Part shown: piece by piece, positions 1-10,735 of the stretch
Layout of the letters: every line of letters starts with the position of its first letter
Numbering within the stretch: the stretch's first letter is position 1
Assembly: GCA_009781005.1 (NCBI GenBank)
Contig: WQYX01000002.1
Span: 62,001-126,000, forward strand
Direction of reading: 5' to 3'
DNA from: Polyangiaceae bacterium
Lineage (GTDB): Bacteria; Myxococcota_A; Polyangia; Polyangiales; Polyangiaceae
Length of the DNA: 64,000 bases
The notes under the pieces: generated by a model
What the model saw: the letters and a program-made list of their open reading frames with translations, nothing else
What the model was told of the DNA's origin: nothing
Database searches by the model: none
Made by a program: the position numbers and the translations under genes

Positions 1-761
1 GCTTTGGTTTTTTCCCATTGGCCCCACGTGTAAACGGAGTCGCCGAACTCCATTCCCGCCAGCTCGTATCCCCACCTCATGAAAGCACCTTCGGTGAATT
101 TCATGATGTTTCCCTTGTGAACGAACGTGACGCTCTTGCGCTTATTGGCAATTGCATATTTGATGGCCGCGCGAACGAGGCGGTCGGTGCCCTCGTGGCT
201 GACGGGTTTGACGCCCACGCCCGCAGAGTGCGGAAATCGAATTTTCTTATAGTCCTTCGGAAATTCTTTTTCGATGAAGGAGAGAACCTTTTCGGCCTCC
301 GGGCTCCCGCTCTCCCACTCGATCCCCGCGTAGATATCCTCCGTATTCTCACGAAAGATCACCATGTCGACATCCTCGGGGCGACGTACGGGGCTTGGTA
401 CGCCTTTGAACCAGCGTACCGGGCGCAGGCATACGTAGAGATCGAGAAGCTGGCGGAGTGCAACGTTCAAGGAACGAATGCCGCCACCAATGGGCGTGGT
501 GAGGGGTCCTTTGATCCCAACGAGGTATTTGCGAAATGCCTCGACCGTCTCGTCGGGCAACCAGTTCCCCGTCGCCTTGAATGCCTTTTCGCCAGCGAGA
601 ACTTCGAACCAGTCGACCTTACGCTTGCCGCCATAAGCTTTTTCGACTGCGGCATCGAACACGCGCACGCTGGCGCGCCAGATGTCGCGCCCGGTGCCGT
701 CACCCTCGATGAAAGGGACGATCGGGTGATCTGGAACGTTTAGCTTATTTCCTGAACCCAT
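1..761 (-). CDS. icd: NADP-dependent isocitrate dehydrogenase, N-terminal part (runs off the window)
   Basis: Reverse strand reads [28 protein letters not shown]...[16 protein letters not shown]..., classic isocitrate dehydrogenase motifs. Open at the window edge, so absent from the ORF track. Confidence 0.9.
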   Translation of the reverse strand, partial: MGSGNKLNVPDHPIVPFIEGDGTGRDIWRASVRVFDAAVEKAYGGKRKVDWFEVLAGEKAFKATGNWLPDETVEAFRKYLVGIKGPLTTPIGGGIRSLNVALRQLLDLYVCLRPVRWFKGVPSPVRRPEDVDMVIFRENTEDIYAGIEWESGSPEAEKVLSFIEKEFPKDYKKIRFPHSAGVGVKPVSHEGTDRLVRAAIKYAIANKRKSVTFVHKGNIMKFTEGAFMRWGYELAGMEFGDSVYTWGQWEKTK

Positions 762-897
762 CGTGATTGGCATACCTGTAGGCGTAGACATCGGAAACCT
801 CCGGGGGAAATGCCGATGGCGTAACACGGTCTCGGGCCTCGGCGAAAGAGGCACGCGTCAACCCAGCCAGCATAAAGCCGACTACAGTGTCTCGCGC

Positions 898-3800
898 ATG
901 AGAGTTCGAAAAGCGGCGGCGTCCGTTCGGCGGATGTCCAAGCTTGTCATCCTGCTCGGAATTGCCGCAGCCCTGTCCGTACTCACACCGGCGAGAGCGG
1001 GCAGCGGTGCGACCGTCGCGCGCGCAGCATCCACCCAGCGCTTCACCGCCGAAACACCCGACGCGATCATCGACGCACATCGTCAACGCGTCCTCTCCGC
1101 GAAGAATGAAGAGGATGCGATCTCGTCACTTTCCGTCATCGCGTGGGTGATGAGTCGTGCGAGTGCAGGTGTCGCCGAGCGCGCTATCGCGGATATCGCG
1201 AATGCTTCGACCGTACCGGCAGAAATTCGAAGCGAAGCCGCGATGCTCGCGCGTGCACTCGCGGACGACGAGAGAACGATCGCGGGGATCGATAAAGCGC
1301 GCGCCCTTGGCATCGTCACCGACGTTGCCGTGCTCGGTCCATTCCGCGACACGGGCGGCGGCCTCGATTCGCGCGATGGACCGGAACGCACGCCGGGCGC
1401 GGCAGGCGCAGCGACGTTCACCGATCTGCGCGCGCCGTATTCGTGGGGCAGCGTGGAGGTTGGCTGGCGAGCGATCCCTCACGTCTTCGCGCAAGCGCGA
1501 GGCATACCGCTCGATTTGTTCGTCCACCCGCGACGCGAGAGCTGCTCGTTCGTTGCCTCGAAGATTCACCTCGATGCGCCGAAGTCGATCATCGTTCGGC
1601 TCGCCGCGTCGGGGCAGGCGCGCCTCGCATTCGACGGCGTCGACGTTGGCAAGAGCGACGACGTCCATGCTCTCGGCCGCTTCGATCGCCTCGCCGCGCG
1701 CATCGATGCAACGGCGGGCAGTCACATCGTCTACGCGAAGATCTGCGCGGGTGCACTCGAAGACTCGGGGCTCGTGCGCTTACGCATCACCGATGCGAAC
1801 CACGCGCCGCTGCGTCTCGTAGCATCGGCCGACCTGGCGCTCCACGACGGCGAAATCATCCCGTGGGAAAAAGCAAAGGTTCAGAAGATGACGACGCCCC
1901 TCGCGCGCGTCCTCGCACCGACGAGAGACTCTGCGGATGCCCTGCTCGACGCGGCCATCGTCCGGACGATGGCCGGCGCGGACGACCTGAAGAGCCCGCG
2001 CGCCGCCGGCGAGCTCGACGCATTCTTGCAGCACGAAGATCTCGATGCCGATCGCGTTGCCATGGCTGCCTGGGTCTCGCCCTCGGGCGCAGACAAAAGC
2101 GCACGCATGTATCATGCACGTTCTTTGGCGGGCAAGACCAGCGACGCCGTCACGAGCTCGTTCGTCGATCGCCGCCTCGTTGAGCTGCACCTCGAGAACG
2201 GGATGGAGGACTGGGCGATCGCAACCTTGCGAGGTACCCACATCGACAAGAAGAGAGACTCCGAAGCGGTGCTTCTCGGCGCGCGTGCGCTGGGCGGGTT
2301 GTTTGTGGATACGCTTGCGATCCAAGCATTCCGCAACCTCGCAACGGCGTTCCACGCCGCGCCCGAGCAGGTCTCGAACGCACTCGTCCTCGAGCTCGTA
2401 AGCCTCGCGCGAATCTACGACAAGAAGACGTGGACGGCGGCGTCGATCGAGCTCGCTCGGCGCGGCATCCGCGGCAAAGTTCTCGTCAATGCGATGGGGG
2501 CCCGGGGCAAAGACGACGTCGTCAAGGCCGCCATCGATGGCTTTGCGGGCGGAATCTACGACGCCGACGAAGCTTGCTCCATCGCGGAGCACGTGAGCGA
2601 TGCGGGCGCGCACGACGTCGCTGCTCGCCTTTACAGCACGCTCGTTGGATGGGCGCCGAACCGCGCCGAAGGGTGGGCGGGTCTTGCGCGCGAGATGTCG
2701 GCGCTGCCGAGATCCGACGAGACCTCGCAGAAAATCCTCCTCGCATTGCAGCGCGCGCGAGAGCTGTCTCCCGGCGACGCGAAGGTTCGCGCGGAGCTCG
2801 CGCTGCGTCTCGGCGCCGGCAAGCACGACACGAAGAAAGAACCGGCTGACGACGAGCGCTGGCTCACGGCAACCGAGACCATTCTCGCGCGCCGCAAGGG
2901 TATCCCCGCGGGCAACGCGCCGCCCGACGTCGCGGATCGCATGCTTCATTGGTTGCGCGCCGTGCGCACGCACGCCGATCACCGCGTCTCGCAGCTCATT
3001 CAGTACGCACGCGAAATCGTGATCGCGCCGCGCACGCAGCAGGGTCTCGTCGAGACGCTACCGCAAGAAGGAGATCTCACCGAGATCTTGCGCGCGCGCA
3101 TTCACAAAAAAAATGGCGGCGTTGCCTTCCCCGTCGAAGAGCACAACGACGGCGCCTCTCCGCGCATAAGTTGGCCGGAGCTCGAGCCCGGCGACACCGT
3201 CGAAGTCGTCATCCGTCAGTGGACGGCCGCAGCCGTTGGCGGCCGCGGCGATGCTCCGTACTTCTTCATGGACTACGCGGGTGGGACCGCCTCGCATCCG
3301 CTTCTCTACAACCACGTCGTCGTCGAGACGTTGCCGGGCCGCCCGCTCTACATCGATATCGTTCACAACGAACTCGCACCGCCAAAGCGCATCGAGCGAG
3401 ACGAACGCGGAATGCACGTCACGGAATTCATTTGGGAACATCCTGCGGTCGTTCCCGAAGAGCCGCTCGCACCCGAGCTCACCGAGACCACACCGGTCGT
3501 CGTTGGCTCCACGTTCAAGTCGTGGGCAGACTTTCGCAAGTGGTACGCCGAAGCCACGCGCGGCTTCACCGATCCAGACGACGAAGTTCGTCGCATCGCG
3601 CGGGAGCTGACGAAAGGCAAGACTTCGCGCGAAGACAAGCTCCGCGCGATCTTCGATTTCGTCTCGGACGACATCCGCTATGTCAACTACGTCAGCGGCG
3701 AATTTTGGCTGCCGAATCGTCCGCAGCAATTGCTCGCGCGCCGCGAAGGCGATTGCGACGACAAAGCGATCCTCCTCATCACGCTCCTTCGTGCTGTTGG

Positions 3801-4728
3801 TATCGAGGCCGAAGAAGTCCTCGTGCAGACGCGCATGACCGGACAACCCTCCGTGCTTCTCGCGAAGAATGCCGCGGTACCGCTCTTCGATCACGGCATC
3901 GCGTTCTTGCCTGGACCCGACGGCGGAACGTATCTCGATGCGACGAGCCCCGAGTCGCGTCTTGGTCCCATCCCGTCGATGGACGCACGGGCCGTTGCAC
4001 TGCGCATGAATGGCCCGCCCGAGATCGTTTCGCTTCCAGCAAGCTCACCGGACCATCACGGCAGCGACGTGACATGGACACTCGCACTCGCGCCGGATGG
4101 CAGCGGCGAGCTCACCGGCGAGGAGCGCCACTTCGGCGACAGCGCGTTCTGGCTGCGCACGAACCTCTCGCAAGCCGACGCGCGCAAGCAGTACGTGGAA
4201 GATACACTCATTGGACCGTGGTTTTCGACCATCGACGTCGACAAAGAAATCGACTTCCAAAGCAATCTCGAGGGCGGTCAGGCAAAGGTGAAGTACAAAG
4301 CGAAGTCGCGCGCTGTCGCGCGTCGCGAGGGGAGCGATCTCGTCGTGTCCTTGTCACCGAGCAACACCTTCGGCTCGTCGCTCGCGCCGCTACCAACGCG
4401 ATCGCTGCCGGTGCAGCTTCCATCTTCGCTTGCACCGAGCCATCAAAATCGCACGATGCGCATCGTCGCGCCGGCGGGTTATGTGTGGGGCGAGCTTCCA
4501 CCGGGCGGCGACGCAGACAGTCCGGAGGGAAGTTCCTTCGGCCATGCGCATCTCGAGATCAGGCGTGATCCAAAAGAATCGCGCGTGCTCCTCATCGAGC
4601 GAAGCCTCGTTTTCGATCGAGACCTCATCGCTGTAGGCAAGTACGCATCATGGCGAAAGTGGATTTTGCAGGTGGACGCGCTGATGCACAGGGAAGTGCG
4701 CCTCGTGCCTGCAGGAGCCGCCAAGTGA
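898..4728 (+). CDS. Large exported protein with DUF3857/transglutaminase-like domain
   Basis: Track ORF 763..4728, probable start at 898 or 934 before a signal peptide. Transglutaminase-like stretch DKLRAIFDFVSDDIRYVNY...REGDCDDKAILLITLLRAVGIEAEEVLV. Confidence 0.8.
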   Translation: MRVRKAAASVRRMSKLVILLGIAAALSVLTPARAGSGATVARAASTQRFTAETPDAIIDAHRQRVLSAKNEEDAISSLSVIAWVMSRASAGVAERAIADIANASTVPAEIRSEAAMLARALADDERTIAGIDKARALGIVTDVAVLGPFRDTGGGLDSRDGPERTPGAAGAATFTDLRAPYSWGSVEVGWRAIPHVFAQARGIPLDLFVHPRRESCSFVASKIHLDAPKSIIVRLAASGQARLAFDGVDVGKSDDVHALGRFDRLAARIDATAGSHIVYAKICAGALEDSGLVRLRITDANHAPLRLVASADLALHDGEIIPWEKAKVQKMTTPLARVLAPTRDSADALLDAAIVRTMAGADDLKSPRAAGELDAFLQHEDLDADRVAMAAWVSPSGADKSARMYHARSLAGKTSDAVTSSFVDRRLVELHLENGMEDWAIATLRGTHIDKKRDSEAVLLGARALGGLFVDTLAIQAFRNLATAFHAAPEQVSNALVLELVSLARIYDKKTWTAASIELARRGIRGKVLVNAMGARGKDDVVKAAIDGFAGGIYDADEACSIAEHVSDAGAHDVAARLYSTLVGWAPNRAEGWAGLAREMSALPRSDETSQKILLALQRARELSPGDAKVRAELALRLGAGKHDTKKEPADDERWLTATETILARRKGIPAGNAPPDVADRMLHWLRAVRTHADHRVSQLIQYAREIVIAPRTQQGLVETLPQEGDLTEILRARIHKKNGGVAFPVEEHNDGASPRISWPELEPGDTVEVVIRQWTAAAVGGRGDAPYFFMDYAGGTASHPLLYNHVVVETLPGRPLYIDIVHNELAPPKRIERDERGMHVTEFIWEHPAVVPEEPLAPELTETTPVVVGSTFKSWADFRKWYAEATRGFTDPDDEVRRIARELTKGKTSREDKLRAIFDFVSDDIRYVNYVSGEFWLPNRPQQLLARREGDCDDKAILLITLLRAVGIEAEEVLVQTRMTGQPSVLLAKNAAVPLFDHGIAFLPGPDGGTYLDATSPESRLGPIPSMDARAVALRMNGPPEIVSLPASSPDHHGSDVTWTLALAPDGSGELTGEERHFGDSAFWLRTNLSQADARKQYVEDTLIGPWFSTIDVDKEIDFQSNLEGGQAKVKYKAKSRAVARREGSDLVVSLSPSNTFGSSLAPLPTRSLPVQLPSSLAPSHQNRTMRIVAPAGYVWGELPPGGDADSPEGSSFGHAHLEIRRDPKESRVLLIERSLVFDRDLIAVGKYASWRKWILQVDALMHREVRLVPAGAAK

Positions 4729-7700
4729 TCCGCGATCTCCGATTCTTGACGATCACGCTCTTGGCACTCGTCGCAGCATGCGGCGGCGCAACCAAACACG
4801 TGAAAGAGCCGTCAACGGACAGGCTATCGTCACCGCTCGTCGCGGCATTTCGCGAAGAAGCCATAGGCGATCAAGCCAAAGCCGTCGGGCTCTATGCGAA
4901 TGCGCTCGATCGCGCGGCGCAGACACCGGACGATCCGTCGAGCGTCGCGGTGATGATGGCTTCGCTCGACGCGCTCGTGCATCGAAACGTGAACGCGCTA
5001 TCGAGCTTCACGGCATCGAGCGCGCTGTCCGACCGAATCGATCCGGCGGCCCTCGCAAAAAGCGGCGGCAGCATCGAATCGCGCCTCGCGCATGTACAAG
5101 CCAATGCAAAGGGACCGTTCGCGGCGCCGCTCATTGCACGCGCGCGCCTCGCCCTCGCAGAACGCCGCGGAGACATCGACGCAACCAAAATGTTGCGTAA
5201 CCAGACGGGATGCGTGCGCGAAGCCACCGTCACGGGTCCCGTCGCATGGGCACCTGTGAGCGGCGTTCATCAACCGAGCGATCTCGATCGCGCCGACGCA
5301 CCACTTCCGCGACTCGGACCGCGGCTCGGTCCGTTCGCACCTGGCGCAACGCCCGCGGTGGTGCACGCGCTCGGTTGTCGACTTCCACTTTTTGCCGAGT
5401 CGAGTGTGAGCGGCGTGCGCGAAGTCGTCGTCGACGTCGACGTGAAGGCAAAAGGGATCATCGGCATCGGTCTCGAGTCGCCCGCTGCAGCGAGTCTTCG
5501 CGCAGGCGGCATCCTCGCGATCGATCGAGCGACCTCGGCCGGAACGGGAGCCGTCGTGCGCTTCGCGCGCGTGGAGGTGGATCGCCCGGGGACATTGCGG
5601 CTCGTCGCACGCGTCGGCGATGCCTTCAGCATGATCGGCATCGGCGCGTGGGACGAGAACGGCAAACCGCTCCGCGCGCAAGCTCCCACATCCGGCTCGC
5701 GCGCCAATGCATCCGCAACACGCGCCACCATGATCACGGCGTCTTCGCCGAAGACGGCCGACGATGTACTCACTGTCTCGCTCGGATTGCTTGCCGCGAA
5801 GGAAGGACGCGACGCCGAATCGCTATTGTATCCCGAGCTCGCGCGCGCAACGACGCCCCCCGAGCTCTTGCTCGCCTACGGACGCGCGGTGCTCACCGTG
5901 AAGGATCTGCCATCTGCCACGTCGATCGAGCGCGCACAGAGTGCGTTCGATCGCGTGCTCGACGCTTGGCCGAGTGCGTGGGAAGCCGTCATCGAACACG
6001 CTGCGCTCGCAGGCGCACGGCGGTCCACGTCGGAGGCTTGTTTTGAAGCACTCGCCGATCTCGACAAGACACTCTCCAAGCGCGCAGTGTCTGCACCCGC
6101 CATCGCCGCCGCATTCGAGGCCGCAACGGCGGGCCGAGAGTCACTTTACGATCGTGCGGCCGCGGCGTTCGATCGGGCCAAGATGGGTATTCCGAACACG
6201 CTGCTCTTACGTGACTCCGAACGCCTGACATTCGCGCGCACGGGCAGAGAAGACGCCGCTTTCGAGTGCGACGCTCATTCCGCAGCCGATCGCACGACGC
6301 TCGCCTGTTACGGCGCGCGCATCACCATCGGCGATCGCCAAGGCGCCAGCGTCGAACTCGAACATTTGCGCGCGCTCGCCGGAAGCTCGCAGCTCTATCT
6401 CTCGCTATCGTCGCGGGCCGCACTCGAGACTGGCGACATCGCGCAAGTGGCTCGCGACGTAAGCGAAATGAACCCCGGCGACCGAACACTCGCCGTACTC
6501 TACGCTGCAAAGGGGGACGCCACCGTCCCCGAGATCCTGAAGCTCGCCTCGATCACGCGCGACGCTCTGCGGGTGCTGCCCGGCATCCTTCGCGCTTCCG
6601 GTGACAATCCGCTCGCCGCGTGGGACGGCGTCGCGGAGAAGGTCACGTCGGAGAGCAACATCGATGCAGATCGCGACCGCGGTGCCGCGACCGAAGTGCT
6701 CGCTCATGACGAGACGTACATCGTCGACGAACGCGGCCTCGTGCACTTCGTCATGTTCGACGTGCGGCGCGTGATGGGCACGACCGACGTGGAGGCCAAC
6801 GCAGCGGCGGCAAGGCCGGTTCTTCACGGCAAAAGCACAATGTCTGTTTTACGCCGTCGCATCTTCAAAAAAGACGGACGAATTCTCTTGCCCGACAGAA
6901 CACCGAACGCGGCGCAGGATCATGCAGATCTCTCACAGCTCGAAGCCGGCGATGCCGTCGAGGCGATCTACGAGGGCTTCGCGCTGCCCGCCGGCATGGG
7001 CAACATCGGCATCGACACACCCGATCTGCTCCCCGAGCGCACGGCTGTGCAGAGTGCACGTATCGAGCTTCGCCTACCGCGCGGGCTCCAAGGTTCGCTG
7101 TGGAGCCACCCCATGCTCGGCAGCGCCCAAGAGCGCAGCGACGAACATCAGCGCGTGCTCGTCTGGACCATCAAAAATCAGCCCGTCCGCCGGATCGAAT
7201 CCGGAGTGCCGAAGATGGACCGCAACGTCGCCGTTAGCTTTTCGACGACCCAATGGGCCGACGTTGCGCGCGGGCTCGAGAACACGATGGAATCGCTCGA
7301 CACGAAGGATCCCGAGGTCATGGCGTGGGCGCGCGAAGCCGCCAACGGCATGCCGAAGTCGCGCGCCCTCGTCGAAGCCGTCGTTGCGAAATCTGGTCAG
7401 ACCGTCAAAGAAGCGTCCGGCGTCGCACTCGCCAACATGGACCTCGAGAGCAACGCAGGGCAAACGATGACCGCGCGTACGGTGCTCACCGCACGCGAAG
7501 GGAGCCGCACCCTGCTCATCGTGCAGGCGTTGCGTGATCTCGGCATCCCCACCGACGTCGTCATCGCCGAGAACGAACCGCTCAGCGATAGCGCGTCGTT
7601 TCCCCCACATCTTAGTCGTTTCATGCATCCGCTCGCGATCGCGCACGTACCGGATCCGAACAAGCCCGGGGTCTTCCACGAAACGTGGATTGATGCCGAC

Positions 7701-8501
7701 GTCTCTGGTCCCCCTTTGCCTGCCGGGCGCATCTCGCCGGAGCTCCGGGGGCGCAGCGCGCTCTTTGCAGACGGACGCATTCAGCCGCTGCCCGCCATCG
7801 CGATAAGCACCGAACGCGATGAAATCGACGAGCACCTGGTCGTCGATGATCAAGGCAACGCGAAAGGCGTGATCACGGTTCTTCTTCGGGGGCGCGCAGC
7901 GCAAGATCTCGCCGAAGCGCTCGTGAACCTCGTCGGCCTGGAGCGCCAGCGCGCGCTGCGAGGCATTGCGCTTGGCTTCATGCCATTTGCCACAGTCGAC
8001 AAAGTCGAACTCACGTCCTCCGAAGGCAGTTGGCAGATCGCCGTTCGCGCCGAATTCACCGCGCCCGCCTACGCACAAATCGAAGGCCAGAAGGCTGCGT
8101 CACGTACGTGGGTTTTGCCGGGAATGGATCCGATTCACCACGTCTTCCCGCGTCCGTACGTTTCAACGCTTGCATCGAGTTACGCGACCGAGGCCGCGAG
8201 AGAAAGCGCACTCGCGATTCTTCGTGCGACGCAATACCGTGTACGAAGACGCATCGAGCTCCCGGAGAATGCAAAGATTGTCCGCGCGCCGATATCCTTC
8301 GATGGCAAAGGTCCGCTTTTGTCCGCGTCGCGCAAATTCCAAATCACCGGAACGAATATCGAAGAAGACTTCACTCTCGAGATATCGACCGGCACCGTCG
8401 CACGCGAGCACTACGAACAATTCGTGAACGCCGCGCAACGCACGGATGACGCTTTTCGTGCAAGCACCCGCGTGAAATGGGGTAGAACCCCCGCACCATG
8501 A
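4725..8501 (+). CDS. Lipoprotein, DUF3857-like paralogue of the upstream gene
   Basis: GTG start overlaps the upstream stop (GTGA). Lipobox LLALVAAC. C-terminal half shows DUF3857-like organisation (RRIFKKDGRILLPDR..., LEAGDAVEAIYEG). Confidence 0.7.
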   Translation: MIRDLRFLTITLLALVAACGGATKHVKEPSTDRLSSPLVAAFREEAIGDQAKAVGLYANALDRAAQTPDDPSSVAVMMASLDALVHRNVNALSSFTASSALSDRIDPAALAKSGGSIESRLAHVQANAKGPFAAPLIARARLALAERRGDIDATKMLRNQTGCVREATVTGPVAWAPVSGVHQPSDLDRADAPLPRLGPRLGPFAPGATPAVVHALGCRLPLFAESSVSGVREVVVDVDVKAKGIIGIGLESPAAASLRAGGILAIDRATSAGTGAVVRFARVEVDRPGTLRLVARVGDAFSMIGIGAWDENGKPLRAQAPTSGSRANASATRATMITASSPKTADDVLTVSLGLLAAKEGRDAESLLYPELARATTPPELLLAYGRAVLTVKDLPSATSIERAQSAFDRVLDAWPSAWEAVIEHAALAGARRSTSEACFEALADLDKTLSKRAVSAPAIAAAFEAATAGRESLYDRAAAAFDRAKMGIPNTLLLRDSERLTFARTGREDAAFECDAHSAADRTTLACYGARITIGDRQGASVELEHLRALAGSSQLYLSLSSRAALETGDIAQVARDVSEMNPGDRTLAVLYAAKGDATVPEILKLASITRDALRVLPGILRASGDNPLAAWDGVAEKVTSESNIDADRDRGAATEVLAHDETYIVDERGLVHFVMFDVRRVMGTTDVEANAAAARPVLHGKSTMSVLRRRIFKKDGRILLPDRTPNAAQDHADLSQLEAGDAVEAIYEGFALPAGMGNIGIDTPDLLPERTAVQSARIELRLPRGLQGSLWSHPMLGSAQERSDEHQRVLVWTIKNQPVRRIESGVPKMDRNVAVSFSTTQWADVARGLENTMESLDTKDPEVMAWAREAANGMPKSRALVEAVVAKSGQTVKEASGVALANMDLESNAGQTMTARTVLTAREGSRTLLIVQALRDLGIPTDVVIAENEPLSDSASFPPHLSRFMHPLAIAHVPDPNKPGVFHETWIDADVSGPPLPAGRISPELRGRSALFADGRIQPLPAIAISTERDEIDEHLVVDDQGNAKGVITVLLRGRAAQDLAEALVNLVGLERQRALRGIALGFMPFATVDKVELTSSEGSWQIAVRAEFTAPAYAQIEGQKAASRTWVLPGMDPIHHVFPRPYVSTLASSYATEAARESALAILRATQYRVRRRIELPENAKIVRAPISFDGKGPLLSASRKFQITGTNIEEDFTLEISTGTVAREHYEQFVNAAQRTDDAFRASTRVKWGRTPAP

Positions 8502-9244
8502 GCGGCCACTCGAAATGGGCAACAATCAAGCACAAGAAAGGCGTTGTCGACGCCAAGCGTGGCAAGCTCTTTACGAAACTCATCAAAGAACTCACGGTCG
8601 CCGCGCGCATGGGCGGCGGGGAGCCGGCGCATAACCCGCGGCTTCGCAAGGCCATCGCAGACGCCAAGGGCCAGTCGATGCCCGGCGATACCATCAAAAA
8701 TGCCATCAAGCGCGGCACGGGCGAAATCGAAGGCGTGTCTTACGAAGAAGTCCTCTACGAAGGCACGGGACCTGCGGGCACCCTCTTTCTGGTCGAAGCC
8801 ACGACGGACAATCGCAACCGAACGGTTGCGGAGATCAGGAAGGTCTTCGAAAAACATCATGGCAACCTGGGTGGCGCAGGCGCCGCCGCGTGGGCCTTCG
8901 ATCGGCGCGGCCTCATCACGATCGAAAAGCCCGCTGCCACCGAAGACCGTCTCATGGATGTCGCCGTGGGTGCAGGCGCCGAGGACTACGCCGACGACGG
9001 CGAAGTTTGGACGGTGACGACACCATCCGACGAGCTGCAGATCGTACTCGACGCGCTCGAAGCCGCGAAGATCGCTGTCAAGGCGTCGCAGGTGGGCTTC
9101 GTCCCGAAGAACAAAAAGTCCGTGAGCGGACGCGACGCCGAGGTGTGTATCGACCTCGCCGACGTGCTCGACGATCACGATGACGTGCAAAATGTCTACG
9201 CGGATTTCGACGTATCAGACGAGGACTTGGCAAAGCTCGCGTGA
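8498..9244 (+). CDS. YebC/PmpR family transcriptional/translation regulator
   Basis: MSGHSKWATIKHKKGVVDAKRGKLFTKLIKELTVAARMGGG is diagnostic. ATGA overlap with the upstream gene. Confidence 0.95.
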   Translation: MSGHSKWATIKHKKGVVDAKRGKLFTKLIKELTVAARMGGGEPAHNPRLRKAIADAKGQSMPGDTIKNAIKRGTGEIEGVSYEEVLYEGTGPAGTLFLVEATTDNRNRTVAEIRKVFEKHHGNLGGAGAAAWAFDRRGLITIEKPAATEDRLMDVAVGAGAEDYADDGEVWTVTTPSDELQIVLDALEAAKIAVKASQVGFVPKNKKSVSGRDAEVCIDLADVLDDHDDVQNVYADFDVSDEDLAKLA

Positions 9245-9783
9245 TCACCGCGCCGGCCAAGCGTAGCGACGGCGTAACTGTTCTCGGGCTCGATCCCGGC
9301 ACGCGCAACTTCGGCTGGGGCGTCGTCCGGCGCATCGGCACGCGCATCGTGCACGTCGCGCACGGCACGATTGCCGTTGGCGGGGACGCATCGCTCGGAG
9401 AGCGGCTCGTCGGCATCGAAGAAGCGCTCGTCGAAATCATCGCCGCGCACGCGCCCGACGAAGTAAGTATCGAGTCTTTGTTTTTCGCGAAGGACGCGCA
9501 AGCGGCCGCGAAGCTCGGTCATGCACGCGGAGTCGCGCTTCTCGTGTGCGCGCGCGCCGGGCTCACCGCGTTCGAATACGCCCCCGCTCGCGTGAAGCGC
9601 ACTGTGACGGGGTCGGGACGCGCCGACAAAGCGCAAGTTGCACAGATGATGCGCGTGCTGCTCGGGCTGCCCGTCACCCCGCATTCGGACGCCGCGGACG
9701 CCCTTGCCATCGCGGTCACGCATCTTCAAGGGCGCGCATTTCTTGGGACATCGTCGCATTCGGTGCGCGGCGCAATCCGCTAA
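9241..9783 (+). CDS. ruvC: Crossover junction endodeoxyribonuclease RuvC
   Basis: VLGLDPGTRNFGWGVV...VSIESLFFAKDAQAAAKLGHARGVALL...ADALAIAVTH. Start codon overlaps the yebC stop. Confidence 0.95.
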   Translation: MITAPAKRSDGVTVLGLDPGTRNFGWGVVRRIGTRIVHVAHGTIAVGGDASLGERLVGIEEALVEIIAAHAPDEVSIESLFFAKDAQAAAKLGHARGVALLVCARAGLTAFEYAPARVKRTVTGSGRADKAQVAQMMRVLLGLPVTPHSDAADALAIAVTHLQGRAFLGTSSHSVRGAIR

Positions 9784-9824
9784 ACCATTTGCGCCGTGGT
9801 CTAGCTCGCAATATTGCATTCATC

Positions 9825-10514
9825 ATGCGTCGTTTTCTCAAGCTTGCGCTCGTCGCGCTCGTGCTCTCGTCTGCGCCGGTCATCACCACGCACGTGTTCG
9901 CGCAAGCTGCGGCGCAGCCCCTCCCCGCTGCAAAGGCAGCCGAAGTCACGCAGAAGGTTCAGGCCTTCTACGACAAGTCGACGACCTTCACGAGCGACTT
10001 CAAACAAGAGTTTTTCGTCCAGTCGCACAACGTCCGGAAGACATCGAATGGCACCGTCATCTTCGCCAAACCCGGCAAGATGCGCTGGGACTACGCGTCG
10101 CCCGCAGGCAACGTGGTCGTATCCGACGGTACCATCCTCAGAGTCTATGAAGCCTCGAACAAACAGATGTTCGAGCAGAGCGTCGACAAATCGCAATACC
10201 CGGCGGCTCTGTCCTTCCTCGTCGGCGGCGCGAAATTGTCGGAGGTGTTCAACTTCGATCTTTACGACGGCGCCGCGATGAACTTCCCCGGTGGTCAAGT
10301 CCTGGTCGGCACTCCGAAGCAGCCGTCGCCCGCGTACCAGAAAGTCTTCTTCTACGTCGATGCACAGACCGCGCAGGTGCGGCGCGTGCTCATCGTCGAC
10401 GGTCAGAACAACAGAAACCGCTTCGACTTCGAAAACCCGCGGATCAACCTGCCGGTGAAGCCGGAGCAATTCACATTCACGCCGCCCCCGGGCACGCAGA
10501 TCATCAAACCTTAA
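9825..10514 (+). CDS. lolA: Outer-membrane lipoprotein carrier protein LolA
   Basis: Signal peptide MRRFLKLALVALVLSSAPVITTHVFA, then KVQAFYDKSTTFTSDFKQEF...TVIFAKPGKMRWDYASPAG. Track ORF 9546..10514 has an over-extended start. Confidence 0.85.
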   Translation: MRRFLKLALVALVLSSAPVITTHVFAQAAAQPLPAAKAAEVTQKVQAFYDKSTTFTSDFKQEFFVQSHNVRKTSNGTVIFAKPGKMRWDYASPAGNVVVSDGTILRVYEASNKQMFEQSVDKSQYPAALSFLVGGAKLSEVFNFDLYDGAAMNFPGGQVLVGTPKQPSPAYQKVFFYVDAQTAQVRRVLIVDGQNNRNRFDFENPRINLPVKPEQFTFTPPPGTQIIKP

Positions 10515-10523
10515 TATCCCTGA

Positions 10524-10735
10524 GAGCATGTTGACCAGCCGTCGCGAGCGAATCGAGGCTAGGGCGGGCGCGAGCACCGCCGGACTCGAACTGTACGGAG
10601 TCCAGCGTGCTGGACGGAGTACAGTGAGAGCGACGGAGCGAAGCGAAGTGCACAGGCTTGGTGGCCTTTGAGTACGGAGCGCAGCGCCCAACCGACGCAT
10701 CGATTTGCGCAGCAGGCTGGCTGTCCTGCGTGTGG
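10524..10735 (+). repeat. Dispersed imperfect-hairpin element, copy 1 (outer stem type A)
   Basis: AGCATGTTGACCAGCCGTCGCGAGCGAATCGAGG...CATCGATTTGCGCAGCAGGCTGG. Internal nested hairpin CTGTACGGAGTCCAGCGTGCTGGACGGAGTACAG. The right outer arm has decayed into the downstream CDS. Confidence 0.8.

Noticed and set aside
763-897. Track N-terminal extension of the first DUF3857 gene
   Set aside because: Region overlaps the icd promoter area; a better start with signal peptide lies at 898 or 934.
1780-4568. Long antisense/alternate-frame ORFs (e.g. 1780..2982 -, 2949..4568 +)
   Set aside because: Shadow frames of the GC-rich DUF3857 CDS; Arg/Ser-rich composition, no recognisable domains.
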